NCBI RefSeq assembly: GCF_005048225.1
Contig: NZ_SUNI01000002.1
Location: 124,001-188,000 of the forward strand
DNA length: 64,000 bases
Source of the DNA: Paracoccus gahaiensis
GTDB taxonomy: Bacteria; Pseudomonadota; Alphaproteobacteria; Rhodobacterales; Rhodobacteraceae
Direction: 5' to 3'
Below are positions 1-7,520 of the stretch, one piece after another. Position 1 is the first letter of the stretch. Every line of letters begins with the position of its first letter. The notes under the pieces were generated by a model, which had not been told where the DNA came from, made no database searches, and saw only the letters and a list, made by a program, of their open reading frames with translations. The position numbers and the translations under genes are program-made.

Positions 1-625
1 CCTGATCGCCCAGGCCCAGGATGGCGAAGCGGTCGGCCGAGAACCAAGCCAGCCCGGCGGCCAGGGCGGCGATCCAGAGAAGCTCGTAGCGGCCTGAGAT
101 GACGCCCGAGAACTCGCCGCTCATCAGCCAGGTGCCGACATATTGCATCAGGTCGGTCTGCCAGCCCACGAAGGTGACGACCGATCCCAGCACTCCCGAC
201 AGCACCAGCCCCGCGATCGGGACCAGCATCACCTCGCGCACCGGCAACCGGCGGATCACGGCCAGGAACAGCGCGGTCGTGACCATCGCCGACAGGCTGG
301 CCGCGATCATGCGCAGCCAGAGCGGGCTGGAGGGCCAGAGGATGGTGATGGCCAGCAGGCCCAAGGCCGCGCCCTCGGCGGTACCCGAGGTGTCGGGGCC
401 CACGAAGCGGTTCCTGACCAGCGCCTGGATCAGCACGCCCGCCACCGACAGCGCGGCCCCGGTCAGGGCCACCGCCAGCGTGCGCGGCAGCCGCGATTCC
501 AGCAGGACCAGCATGGCCTGCGGGTCGCGGAAGACGGCGCGCAGGTCGACCTGGGCGGCCCCCACGGTCAGGCTGGCCAGCATCAGCGCCAGAAGCGCCG
601 ATGACAGGGCGGGCAGCAGGCGCAT
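1..625 (-). CDS. FecCD-family iron-siderophore ABC permease (partial)
   Basis: Inner-membrane permease of a ferric-siderophore ABC importer. The 208 visible N-terminal residues are mostly hydrophobic helices and carry family signatures: RLPRTLAV at about residues 45-52, then a Gly/Gln/Arg-Asn stretch ending NRFVGPDTSG at about 72-81. The C-terminal part lies beyond the window edge. Its ATG overlaps the TGA of the upstream binding-protein gene (TGATG), so the two are translationally coupled. The ATPase and any second permease should lie further left. Family assignment is firm; the exact siderophore is unknown. Confidence 0.9.
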   Translation of the reverse strand, partial: MRLLPALSSALLALMLASLTVGAAQVDLRAVFRDPQAMLVLLESRLPRTLAVALTGAALSVAGVLIQALVRNRFVGPDTSGTAEGAALGLLAITILWPSSPLWLRMIAASLSAMVTTALFLAVIRRLPVREVMLVPIAGLVLSGVLGSVVTFVGWQTDLMQYVGTWLMSGEFSGVISGRYELLWIAALAAGLAWFSADRFAILGLGDQ

Positions 626-1539
626 CAGCTGTCGGTGCCGTCCGACAGGGCTTCGGTCAGCAGGTCCAGCGTCCCGATCATCGAGCCATAGCCCCCGGCC
701 GAGATATAGGTTGCCGCCGGATCCAGCAGGATCACCTGATCCTGCTGCCAAGCGGTCGTGCCCTCGACCAGGGCCGAGGCCAGCGTCTCGGTCGCGCCCG
801 CGCCGTCCGCGCCGATGGCCGCGCCCCGGTCGATGACCAGCAGCCAGTCGGGATCGGCCTCGGCGATGAATTCATGGCTGATGGCCTGGCCGTGGCTGGC
901 ATCGTCCAGACCCGGCACGGCCTCGGTCAGGCCGGTCGCGTCGAAGATCCAGCCAAAGCGCGAGCCGGCGCCATAGGCCGACATCTTGGGCCCGTTGGTC
1001 ATCACGATCAGCGCGCTGCCCTGCCCCTCGGCGGCGTCGCGCAGATCTTCCAGCCGGCTGTCCAGCGTGGCGGTCATCTCGGCGGCGCGGTCGCTCATGT
1101 CGAACAGCGTGCCATAGGCGGTGATGCGGGCGCGGGCATCGGCCAGCAGATCCGGCCCCAGGGACATGTCGATGGCCGGCGCGACCTGACCGACCGCCGC
1201 CAGCTGCGTCATCGAGCGTCCGCCCACGATCACCAGATCGGGGGCCAGCGCGGCCAGCGCCTCCAGATCGGGCTCGAAGAGCGTGCCGACCGGCGTGGCG
1301 CCGGGGGCGGCGTCCTGCAGGGCCGGGACCAGGATGCGGTCGATGGTGCCGGTGGGCACCACGTCGAAGGCCTGCAACGTGTCCAGCGCGGCCATGTCAT
1401 AGACCGCGACCGAGCGGGGCGTGGCGGGCAGGGTGACGGGCCCCTGCGCGGTGTCGAGGGTGACCTCTTGCGCCAGCGTGGCCAGCGGAAGGGAGGCGAG
1501 GGTGGCGGCCAGAAGGCCGGACAGCGCGATGCGACGCAT
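625..1539 (-). CDS. Periplasmic iron-siderophore binding protein (YclQ/CeuA/FatB-like)
   Basis: A 304-residue substrate-binding protein that should deliver a ferric chelate to the permease that follows. Residues 1-22 are a Sec signal peptide (MRRIAL..., ending LATLAQ). The mature part begins with the PRSVAVYDMAALDTLQAF segment typical of this binding-protein family, then a long central helix and a C-terminal lobe with SAYGAGSRFGW. The ATG at 1539 is preceded by a good Shine-Dalgarno (AAGGATC), so an in-frame extension upstream to 1806 is rejected. First gene of the visible operon, divergent from a DUF2218 gene. Iron regulation is expected for the family, but no clear operator was found. Confidence 0.88.
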   Translation of the reverse strand: MRRIALSGLLAATLASLPLATLAQEVTLDTAQGPVTLPATPRSVAVYDMAALDTLQAFDVVPTGTIDRILVPALQDAAPGATPVGTLFEPDLEALAALAPDLVIVGGRSMTQLAAVGQVAPAIDMSLGPDLLADARARITAYGTLFDMSDRAAEMTATLDSRLEDLRDAAEGQGSALIVMTNGPKMSAYGAGSRFGWIFDATGLTEAVPGLDDASHGQAISHEFIAEADPDWLLVIDRGAAIGADGAGATETLASALVEGTTAWQQDQVILLDPAATYISAGGYGSMIGTLDLLTEALSDGTDS

Positions 1540-1729
1540 GGCAGATCCTTTCGAAGGGGTCATGGCGTGTGGCTGTCGGCTTGGCTTCACGCAGGGCCGG
1601 GTTAACGCGCCCCCGACGGGAGGGCAAGATATCCGGGTGTTTTTGTCGGAATATTGCCCAGATTTGTTGACTGTTTGCATCGGCCATTCTAAGGGCAGCC
1701 CGAACCCCTTGCGAAGGACGTGCCCCGTC
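1540..1729. promoter_or_regulatory. Divergent intergenic region of siderophore operon and DUF2218 gene
   Basis: 190 bases between two divergent starts, noticeably richer in A/T between 1621 and 1692 than its surroundings, so both promoters probably lie here. I see no complete Fur, RirA or Irr palindrome. Only a TTCTAA half-site (1687-1692) resembles an Irr ICE element. No -35/-10 pair with 16-18 spacing stands out. Confidence 0.4.
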
Positions 1730-2014
1730 ATGCGGATGACCGCCGATTTCCCGACCTCTCGCGGCCCGGCCCTGATGGGGACCATGGCCAAGCATTTCGG
1801 CCACAAGATCCCCGTGGCCGTCGACGACCGGCAGGCGGTGCTGGGCTTTCCGATGGGCGACGCGCAGATCGACCTGCGCGACGGCGCCCTGCGTCTGGCG
1901 CTGCAGGCGTCGGATGCCGAGGCGCTGGAGCGCCTGCGCGACGTGGTCGAGCGCCATCTGCTGCGCTTTGCCCATCGCGAGGACCCGGGCGCCCTGACCT
2001 GGCAGCCCGCCTGA
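1730..2014 (+). CDS. DUF2218 domain protein
   Basis: A 94-residue protein that is essentially one DUF2218 domain: a KHFGHKIPV segment near residue 21, a DDRQAVLGFPMG strand pair, then an acidic helix and the closing HLLRFAHRE motif. The family is common beside ferric-siderophore genes but has no proven function; a role in iron-chelate handling is inferred only from this recurring context. It is divergent from the siderophore importer here, fitting that pattern. The ATG at 1730 follows an AAGGA at some distance. Confidence 0.8.
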   Translation: MRMTADFPTSRGPALMGTMAKHFGHKIPVAVDDRQAVLGFPMGDAQIDLRDGALRLALQASDAEALERLRDVVERHLLRFAHREDPGALTWQPA

Positions 2015-2120
2015 GCCGCTTCACGCGAATTTCGCTGGATCGGCGGGCCGGTTTCTGGTCAGAGGGGCGCCAAGGCAGCCGGCCCCGACGGGTCGGCCAA
2101 CCACCAAGGCAGGACCGGCG

Positions 2121-2735
2121 ATGAGCATCCATCTGTATCCCAACGACCTTCCCGACGATCTGGTTCTGGGCCCGGTCGTGGCCATCGACACCGAGACGAT
2201 GGGCCTGGACCCGCGCCGCGACCGGCTGTGCCTGGTGCAGATGTCCTCGGGCGACGGCGAGGCGCATCTGGTGCAGATCGACCGCGGCCAGACCGAGGCG
2301 CCGAACCTGACGAAGTTGCTGACCGATCCCAAGGTGCTGAAGCTGTTCCATTTCGGTCGCTTCGACGTGGCGGCGCTGGAGAATGCCTTCGGGGTCGTGA
2401 CCTCTCCGGTGTGGTGCACCAAGATCGCCTCCAAGCTGGTGCGGACCTTCACCGACCGGCACGGGCTGAAGGTGCTGCTGCAGGAGCTGGTCGGCGTCGA
2501 TGTCAGCAAGCAGCAGCAGACCAGCGACTGGGGCGCGGCCGACCTGTCGGACGCCCAGCTGGAATATGCGGCATCCGATGTGCTGCACCTGCACAAGCTG
2601 AAGGAGGTGCTGGAAGAGCGCCTGAAGCGCGAGAACCGGCTGGGGCTGGCGCAGGCCTGCTTTGACTTTCTGCCCGCCCGTGCCCATCTGGACCTGCTGG
2701 GCTGGGGCGACGAGAGCGACATCTTTCGTCACTGA
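2121..2735 (+). CDS. Short RNase D-like 3'-5' exonuclease
   Basis: A 204-residue DEDDy exonuclease. Exo I is VAIDTETMG (residues 21-29, with the Asp/Glu pair), Exo II contains FHFGRFDVAAL (about 77-87), and Exo III is the EYAASDVLHL stretch with Tyr and Asp. It ends soon after the catalytic domain and lacks the HRDC domains of E. coli RNase D, the common short form in alphaproteobacteria. The likely role is 3' trimming of tRNA and other structured RNA. It stands alone, 125 bases upstream of kdsD, with a hairpin-rich repeat between them. Confidence 0.88.
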   Translation: MSIHLYPNDLPDDLVLGPVVAIDTETMGLDPRRDRLCLVQMSSGDGEAHLVQIDRGQTEAPNLTKLLTDPKVLKLFHFGRFDVAALENAFGVVTSPVWCTKIASKLVRTFTDRHGLKVLLQELVGVDVSKQQQTSDWGAADLSDAQLEYAASDVLHLHKLKEVLEERLKRENRLGLAQACFDFLPARAHLDLLGWGDESDIFRH

Positions 2736-2760
2736 GGCCGGGTTTGGCCGGGGGCGGTGA

Positions 2761-2850
2761 CCGGGGGCGCTTCGCCCCCGTCAGCCAGCGGTTCTTGAAC
2801 CGATGGCGAACCTCTGGCTGACCCCTGAGGATATTTGCGGACCAAAGCAG
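2761..2850 (+). repeat. Composite hairpin/GGATATTT repeat, copy a
   Basis: Three parts. First is a perfect GC hairpin, GGGGGCG-ctt-CGCCCCC (2763-2779). Next is a longer dyad with arms GTCAGCCAG (2780-2788) and CTGGCTGAC (2814-2822) enclosing CGGTTC-tt-GAACCG. Last is the core GAGGATATTTGCGGACC (2827-2843). The core recurs at six other sites here. The first hairpin may act as a terminator for the exonuclease gene. Confidence 0.75.
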
Positions 2851-2860
2851 GAGCAGGCAC

Positions 2861-3805
2861 GTGGCGGATTTCATCGAGACGGGGCGGCGGGTGATCGATG
2901 TCGAGGCCGCGGGGCTGCAGGCCCTGTCGGCCGGCCTTGGGGATGCGTTCTCGCGCGCGGTCGAGATGATGCTGGCGGTCAAGGGCCGGGTGATCGTGTC
3001 GGGCATGGGCAAGTCGGGCCATGTCGGGCGCAAGATCGCGGCGACGCTGGCCTCGACCGGGACGCCGGCGCAGTTCGTCCATCCCGCCGAGGCGAGCCAT
3101 GGCGATCTGGGCATGGTCACCGCCGCCGATCTGGCGCTGGTGCTGTCCAACAGCGGCGAGACGCCCGAACTGGCCGATCTGATCGCCCATACGCGGCGGT
3201 TCTCGATCCCGCTGATCGGGGTGGCGGCGCGACCCGATTCGACGCTGATGCGGCAGGCCGACATCGCGTTGGCCCTGCCCGCCGCCGCCGAGGCCTGCGG
3301 GAACGGGATCGTGCCCACCACCTCGACCACCATGACCCTGGCCTTGGGCGACGCGCTGGCCATCGCGATGATGGAGCATCGCCGCTTCACCCCCGAACAT
3401 TTCCGCACCTTCCATCCGGGCGGCAAGCTGGGCGCGCTGCTGGCCAAGGTGGGCGACCTGATGCATGCCGACCTGCCGCTGGTGGGTCTGCACGCACCCA
3501 TGTCCGAGGCGCTGCTGGTGATCAGCCAGAAGGGCTATGGCGTGACCGGGGTCGTGGACGATCAGGGCCGGCTGGTGGGCATCATCACCGACGGCGACCT
3601 GCGGCGCCACATGCAGGGGCTGCTGGATCTGGACGCGGCGGCGGTGATGACGCCCGCGCCGCGCACCATCGGCCCCGAGGCGCTGGCCGGGGCCGCGCTG
3701 GCCCAGATGCAGGACCGCAAGATCACCTGTCTCTTCGCCGTGACGGACGGGCGCCCCTGCGGCATCCTGCACATCCACGACTGCCTGCGCGCCGGGCTGG
3801 TCTGA
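2861..3805 (+). CDS. kdsD: D-arabinose-5-phosphate isomerase
   Basis: Converts ribulose-5-phosphate to arabinose-5-phosphate, the first step to Kdo for the LPS inner core. 314 residues: a SIS domain (about 35-170) with the diagnostic SGMGKSGHVGRKIA run and the PAEASHGDLGM loop, then two CBS domains (about 200-314). The start is GTG with a GGAG-type Shine-Dalgarno. It heads the kdsD-lptC-lptA-lptB block, so Kdo synthesis and LPS transport are probably co-expressed. Length and domain order match KdsD/KpsF; the biosynthetic KdsD role is favoured by the lpt neighbours. Confidence 0.93.
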   Translation: MADFIETGRRVIDVEAAGLQALSAGLGDAFSRAVEMMLAVKGRVIVSGMGKSGHVGRKIAATLASTGTPAQFVHPAEASHGDLGMVTAADLALVLSNSGETPELADLIAHTRRFSIPLIGVAARPDSTLMRQADIALALPAAAEACGNGIVPTTSTTMTLALGDALAIAMMEHRRFTPEHFRTFHPGGKLGALLAKVGDLMHADLPLVGLHAPMSEALLVISQKGYGVTGVVDDQGRLVGIITDGDLRRHMQGLLDLDAAAVMTPAPRTIGPEALAGAALAQMQDRKITCLFAVTDGRPCGILHIHDCLRAGLV

Positions 3806-3809
3806 TCCG

Positions 3810-4415
3810 GTGAGCCGCACCCGCATCGTCCGCTGGCTGAGGGTGCTGCTGCCGCTGGTGGCCCTGGTCATGCTGTCGACGATGTTCCTGTTCTCGCGCC
3901 GCTCGGACACCGAATCGCGCATCCCCTATGCCGAGGTCGAGGCCGAGGCCGCCGCCCGCGAGGGGCGCATCGTCGCCCCCGATTACAGCGCCGTCACGCC
4001 CGATGGCGCCCGCCTGTCGCTGCGCGCGGCGCAGGCGACGCCTGCGGAGGGCGGCGGGGCGGCGGGCGATCTGCAGCTGGACTGGCAGCGGCCGGGCGGC
4101 GCGGACGGAGACCTCAGCGCCCGGCTGACGGCGCCGCAGGGCGGGCTGGCCGAGGGGCAGGTGCGGCTGGAGGGCGGCGTGCGGATGACCACCAGTTCCG
4201 GCTGGCAGCTGGATGCCGCGCGGATCGAGGCGCATCTCGATGCTTCGGTCATCACCGCGACCCAGGGGATCGAGGCGCAGGCGCCTTTCGGCCGGATCAC
4301 CGCCGGGCAGATGCGCCTGGCGCCCCGCAGCGCCGAAGCGGCCCCGGAGGGTGCCCCGGCCCCGGGGTCAATCTTGAATTTCTCGGACGGCGTGCGTCTG
4401 ATATACCAGCCCTGA
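3810..4415 (+). CDS. lptC: LPS export protein LptC
   Basis: Inner-membrane-anchored periplasmic protein that receives LPS from the LptBFG complex and passes it to LptA. 201 residues: one N-terminal transmembrane helix (about 9-30), then a beta-rich Lpt jellyroll with many short alternating strands. GTG start four bases after kdsD stops. LptC is poorly conserved in sequence, so the call rests on topology, size and its position between kdsD and lptA. Confidence 0.87.
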   Translation: MSRTRIVRWLRVLLPLVALVMLSTMFLFSRRSDTESRIPYAEVEAEAAAREGRIVAPDYSAVTPDGARLSLRAAQATPAEGGGAAGDLQLDWQRPGGADGDLSARLTAPQGGLAEGQVRLEGGVRMTTSSGWQLDAARIEAHLDASVITATQGIEAQAPFGRITAGQMRLAPRSAEAAPEGAPAPGSILNFSDGVRLIYQP

Positions 4416-4464
4416 GACCTGTCCTTTCCCGGCCCGTTGCGGCCCCGACCCGATCGAGGATCCG

Positions 4465-4962
4465 ATGATGCTTCGCCCCCTGATGATCGCCCTGACGCTG
4501 ACATCGGCCTGGCTTGCCTTGACCGGGCCCGCCTTCGCGCAGACCACCGCCTTCGGGGGGATGCGGGCCGATGTCTCGGCCCCGGTCGAGGTCGCGGCGG
4601 ACAACCTGACGGTCGACCAGACCGATGGCAGCGCGCTGTTTTCGGGCAATGTGGTCATCGGGCAGGGCGAGATGCGCCTGTCGGCGGACGAGGTCACCGT
4701 GGACTATGCCGAGGGCGGGCAGGAGCGCATCCGGTCGCTGACGGCCATCGGCAATGTCACGCTGGTCTCGGGCGAGGATGCGGCCGAGGCGCAGCAGGCG
4801 GTCTATGACGTGGCGGAGGGCAGCGTGGTGCTGACCGGCGACGTGCTGCTGAGCCAGGGCGGCAATGTGCTGTCGGGCGACCGCATGACCGTCAATCTGG
4901 CGACCGGGGCGGCGCAGGTGCAGGGGCGCGTGCGCTCGGTCCTGCAGCCGGGAACCCCGTGA
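4465..4962 (+). CDS. lptA: Periplasmic LPS bridge protein LptA (OstA-like)
   Basis: Forms the periplasmic beta-jellyroll filament that carries LPS from LptC to LptD. 165 residues: signal peptide to about residue 26 (GPAFAQ), then an OstA repeat core with VEVAADNLTVDQTDGSALF, GNVVIGQGEMRLSADEV and LSGDRMTVNL, typical of the family. The first two codons are both ATG (4465 and 4468). The stop overlaps the lptB start (TGATG), indicating translational coupling. Confidence 0.92.
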   Translation: MMLRPLMIALTLTSAWLALTGPAFAQTTAFGGMRADVSAPVEVAADNLTVDQTDGSALFSGNVVIGQGEMRLSADEVTVDYAEGGQERIRSLTAIGNVTLVSGEDAAEAQQAVYDVAEGSVVLTGDVLLSQGGNVLSGDRMTVNLATGAAQVQGRVRSVLQPGTP

Positions 4963-5711
4963 TGCGGCGCGGGCCCGCCGGGCCGGGCGACGGGCTGGAT
5001 GTCCGGGGCCTGCGCAAGTCCTATCGCAACCGACCCGTGATCCGCGACGTGTCGGTGACCCTGCGGCGCGGCGAGGTCGTGGCGCTTCTGGGGCCGAACG
5101 GCTCGGGAAAGACCACGTGCTTCTACTGCATCGCCGGGCTGGTGGCGCCGGATGCGGGGCAGGTGCTGATCGACGGGCGCGATGCCACCCGCCTGCCGAT
5201 GTTCCGCCGCGCCCGGCTGGGCATCGGCTATCTGCCGCAGGAGATGTCGATCTTTCGCGGGCTGACGGTCGAGCAGAACATCATGGCCGTGCTGGAGGTC
5301 GCGCTGGACGATCCCCGCCACCGGCGCGACCGGCTGGAGGAGCTGCTGGCGGATTTCTCGATCACCCATCTGCGCAACGCCTCGGCGCTGGCCTTGTCGG
5401 GCGGCGAGCGGCGGCGGGTCGAGATCGCGCGCTGCCTGGCCTCGGATCCGGGCTTCCTGCTGCTGGACGAGCCCTTCGCCGGCGTCGATCCGATCGCCGT
5501 GGGCGAGATCCGCACCCTGGTCCATGCGCTGAAATCGCGGGGCATCGGCGTGCTGATCACCGATCACAACGTGCGCGAGACCCTGGGAATCGTCGACCGG
5601 GCCTATATCCTGCATGACGGGCATGTGCTGATGTCGGGCACGACCGACCAGATCGTGGCCGATCCCCGCGTGCGCGAGGTCTATCTGGGCGACAGCTTCA
5701 CCATGGCCTGA
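4962..5711 (+). CDS. lptB: LPS export ABC ATPase LptB
   Basis: Cytoplasmic ATPase that powers LPS extraction with LptF and LptG, which are not in the window. 249 residues: Walker A GPNGSGKTT (about 44-52), Q-loop in GYLPQEMSIFRGL, signature LSGGERRRVEIARCLA, Walker B FLLLDEPFAGVD and H-loop DHNV. The GYLPQE...SIFR segment is characteristic of LptB among ABC ATPases. The ATG at 4962 shares a base with the lptA stop; a GTG at 4959 is a less likely start. In many proteobacteria rpoN follows lptB; here hpf follows directly. Confidence 0.95.
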   Translation: MRRGPAGPGDGLDVRGLRKSYRNRPVIRDVSVTLRRGEVVALLGPNGSGKTTCFYCIAGLVAPDAGQVLIDGRDATRLPMFRRARLGIGYLPQEMSIFRGLTVEQNIMAVLEVALDDPRHRRDRLEELLADFSITHLRNASALALSGGERRRVEIARCLASDPGFLLLDEPFAGVDPIAVGEIRTLVHALKSRGIGVLITDHNVRETLGIVDRAYILHDGHVLMSGTTDQIVADPRVREVYLGDSFTMA

Positions 5712-5775
5712 GGGCCGTGCCGAACGGCCCGCCGGGGGCCGTCCGCAAATCCGCGTCACGGGCTTCGGTGGCCCG

Positions 5776-5805
5776 TTGACATCCCCGGCCAGCTGTCACC
5801 AAATT
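5776..5805 (+). promoter_or_regulatory. Candidate promoter upstream of hpf
   Basis: A perfect -35 hexamer TTGACA (5776-5781) is followed after 18 bases by CAAATT (5800-5805), a weak -10. The -35 also forms half of a TGACA-N12-TGTCA dyad (5777-5798) that could be an operator. It lies about 105 bases before the hpf start. Confidence 0.35.
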
Positions 5806-5909
5806 GAGACATGCGGGCGCGGCTCTGGCGCCCGTCCTACCCGTTTCCGCCCTTGCCGGCATCCGAACGGGCCGGCGCGGCGAAAATGGTCAACCGAAGA
5901 GGAATGACG

Positions 5910-6485
5910 ATGCGCTACACCATCAGCGGAAAACAGATCGATGTCGGGGATGCCCTCAGCACGCATGTGAAGACCGAACTGGGCGAGACGATCGAGAAAT
6001 ACTCGCAGCGTCCGACGGATGCCGCCGTGACCTTCTCGAAGGACGCGCATCAGTTCCTGTGCGACAGCGTGGTGCACCTGTCCACGGGCCTCAACGTACA
6101 GGCGCGCGGGGCGGCCAACGACATCTATGCCGCCTTCGAGGCCTGCCGCGAAAAGATGGACAAGCAGCTGCGCCGCTACAAGCGCCGCCTGAAGGATCAC
6201 CACCGCGAACGCGTCGAGCCGGTTGTCTTCGGGCAGGCCGACAGCTATGTGCTGGCCGCCGAGGACGAGGATGCGGAGGCCCGGGACGGCAGCCTGGAGC
6301 CGATCATCATCGCCGAGATGGAAAGCCGCGTTCCCACCCTGTCGGTGGGCGATGCGGTGATGCAGATGGAACTGTCGGGAACGCCGCTTCTGGTGTTCCG
6401 CAACGAGAAACATGGCGGCGTCAACGTCGTCCATCGCCGCGATGACGGCAATGTGGGATGGATCGACCCGCGCGGCAACGGCTGA
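5910..6485 (+). CDS. hpf: Long ribosome hibernation-promoting factor
   Basis: Binds the 30S subunit and promotes 100S ribosome dimers in stationary phase. 191 residues: N-terminal S30AE/HPF domain (MRYTISGKQIDVG to about residue 100, with the basic helix KQLRRYKRRLKDHH), an acidic linker, and a C-terminal dimerisation domain containing VGDAVMQMELSGTPLLVF. This is the long form. The Shine-Dalgarno GAAGAGG lies seven bases before the ATG at 5910, so the ATG at 5904 and the upstream extension are not used. ptsN follows, as in classical rpoN clusters. Confidence 0.93.
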   Translation: MRYTISGKQIDVGDALSTHVKTELGETIEKYSQRPTDAAVTFSKDAHQFLCDSVVHLSTGLNVQARGAANDIYAAFEACREKMDKQLRRYKRRLKDHHRERVEPVVFGQADSYVLAAEDEDAEARDGSLEPIIIAEMESRVPTLSVGDAVMQMELSGTPLLVFRNEKHGGVNVVHRRDDGNVGWIDPRGNG

Positions 6486-6600
6486 GCCCCCGACGGCTGA
6501 GCCTTGCCCCGCCCGGGATCCGACATCCGGGATCCGACGTGACGCGCCGCCCTCCGATCTTGCCATCGGGGGGCGGACAGCTTGGGAAAGACATGACGCG

Positions 6601-7065
6601 ATGCAGCTAGCTGAAATCCTCCGGCCCGGGGCGGTGCGCTCTCTGGGGCAGGTCACCTCGAAGAAGCGCCTGTTCCAGGAGCTGGCCGATCTGGCCCATG
6701 CCGAATACGGGCTGAACGCCTCGGAAGTGCTGGACGCCCTGCAGGAGCGCGAGAGCCTGGGGCCGACCGGCGTGGGGCAGGGGGTGGCGCTGCCGCATGC
6801 CCGGCTGCACGGGCTGGACAAGGTCGCGGGGCTGTTCCTGCGGCTGGACAAGGCGCTGGATTTCGATGCGGTCGACCGCCAGCCGGTCGATCTGGTCTTC
6901 GCGCTTCTGGCCCCCGAAAGCAGCGGCGTGGACCATCTCAAGGCGCTGGCGCTGGTCTCGCGCACGCTGCGCGATCAGGACCTGCGCGCCAAGCTGCGGG
7001 CCAATGACGACCCGGTCGCGCTGCATGCCGTCCTGTCCGCCGCGCAGGGCATCAAGGCGGCCTGA
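6601..7065 (+). CDS. ptsN: Nitrogen PTS enzyme IIA
   Basis: Terminal phosphoacceptor of the regulatory PTS-Ntr, which in other bacteria tunes potassium transport, KdpD and nitrogen/carbon balance. 154 residues with one PTS EIIA type-2 domain; the phosphorylated histidine is His66 in GVALPHARL. Follows hpf by 115 bases, the arrangement of rpoN operons although rpoN itself is absent. The ATG at 6601 was chosen because the domain begins at once (MQLAEILRPG) and the upstream extension is not protein-like. Confidence 0.93.
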   Translation: MQLAEILRPGAVRSLGQVTSKKRLFQELADLAHAEYGLNASEVLDALQERESLGPTGVGQGVALPHARLHGLDKVAGLFLRLDKALDFDAVDRQPVDLVFALLAPESSGVDHLKALALVSRTLRDQDLRAKLRANDDPVALHAVLSAAQGIKAA

Positions 7066-7089
7066 TCCGGGGGAGGGGCCCGCAGGGGG

Positions 7090-7118
7090 TTCAATTCGGT
7101 CCGGATCGGTCCTATATA
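7090..7118 (+). promoter_or_regulatory. Candidate sigma-70 promoter for small ORF
   Basis: TTCAAT (7090-7095), a 17-base spacer, then TATATA (7113-7118) inside the palindrome CCTATATAGG. The start codon of a 62-codon ORF lies 36 bases further on, after a strong Shine-Dalgarno. Confidence 0.5.
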
Positions 7119-7153
7119 GGAGGAAGGAAGACATTCCCAGGAGGGCTTTTCCC

Positions 7154-7342
7154 ATGACCCGGCATCTGACGGACCAACCCCGTACCCGCGGCGCGTCGAA
7201 ACTGGCTGCATTCCTGCGCCAGGATCGGGCGGACCGACCCCATCCCAGCACCCTTGCGCTGCAGACCCGCCCCAAGCCCCGGGCGGACGCAGCGCGCAAG
7301 GCCGCCGAATACCTGCGCATCGCCCGCACCGGAACCGACTGA
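7154..7342 (+). CDS. Small basic protein of unknown function
   Basis: A 62-residue ORF I do not recognise. It is Arg/Lys/Ala-rich, predicted soluble, without a signal peptide or cysteines, and ends in an amphipathic helix (ARKAAEYLRIAR). Support for its reality comes from expression signals: an AGGAGG Shine-Dalgarno at 7139-7144, nine bases before the ATG, and a promoter-like TTCAAT-17-TATATA upstream. It could be a small regulatory or stress protein, but nothing shows what it does. A hairpin-rich repeat follows its stop codon. Confidence 0.55.
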   Translation: MTRHLTDQPRTRGASKLAAFLRQDRADRPHPSTLALQTRPKPRADAARKAAEYLRIARTGTD

Positions 7343-7365
7343 GCCCACCACTGGGGTCGCAAGAG

Positions 7366-7507
7366 GGGGGCTTTCCGCCCCCCAAGCGCGTGCCGCGCTT
7401 TCCCCCCGAGGATATTTCCGGACCAATGCAGAGGCGGCACCTTATGCCTGCATTGGTCCTCAAATATCCCGGGGGGATCGCGGAACGCGATGGGGGCGGA
7501 GCCCCCT
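7366..7507. repeat. Facing pair of composite repeats, copies b-left and b-right
   Basis: Between convergent genes. Left copy: GGGGGG hairpin (about 7366-7382), AAGCGCG-tgc-CGCGCTT, then CCCCCCGAGGATATTT and GGACCAATGCAG (7402-7431). Right copy, on the minus strand: GGGGGCTCCGCCCCC, ATCGCG-ttc-CGCGAT, then the same GGATATTT core and GGACCAATGCAG (7448-7476). The arms can form one long stem around a 16-base loop. Probably serves as a two-way terminator for the small ORF and ilvE. Confidence 0.75.
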
Positions 7508-7520
7508 GCGGCGTCTGGCA

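Noticed and set aside
1667..1692. TTGACT followed by TTCTAA as a promoter for the DUF2218 gene
   Set aside because: The spacing is 14 bases, too short, and the -10 is poor. The TTCTAA half-site alone is not enough for an Irr ICE element.
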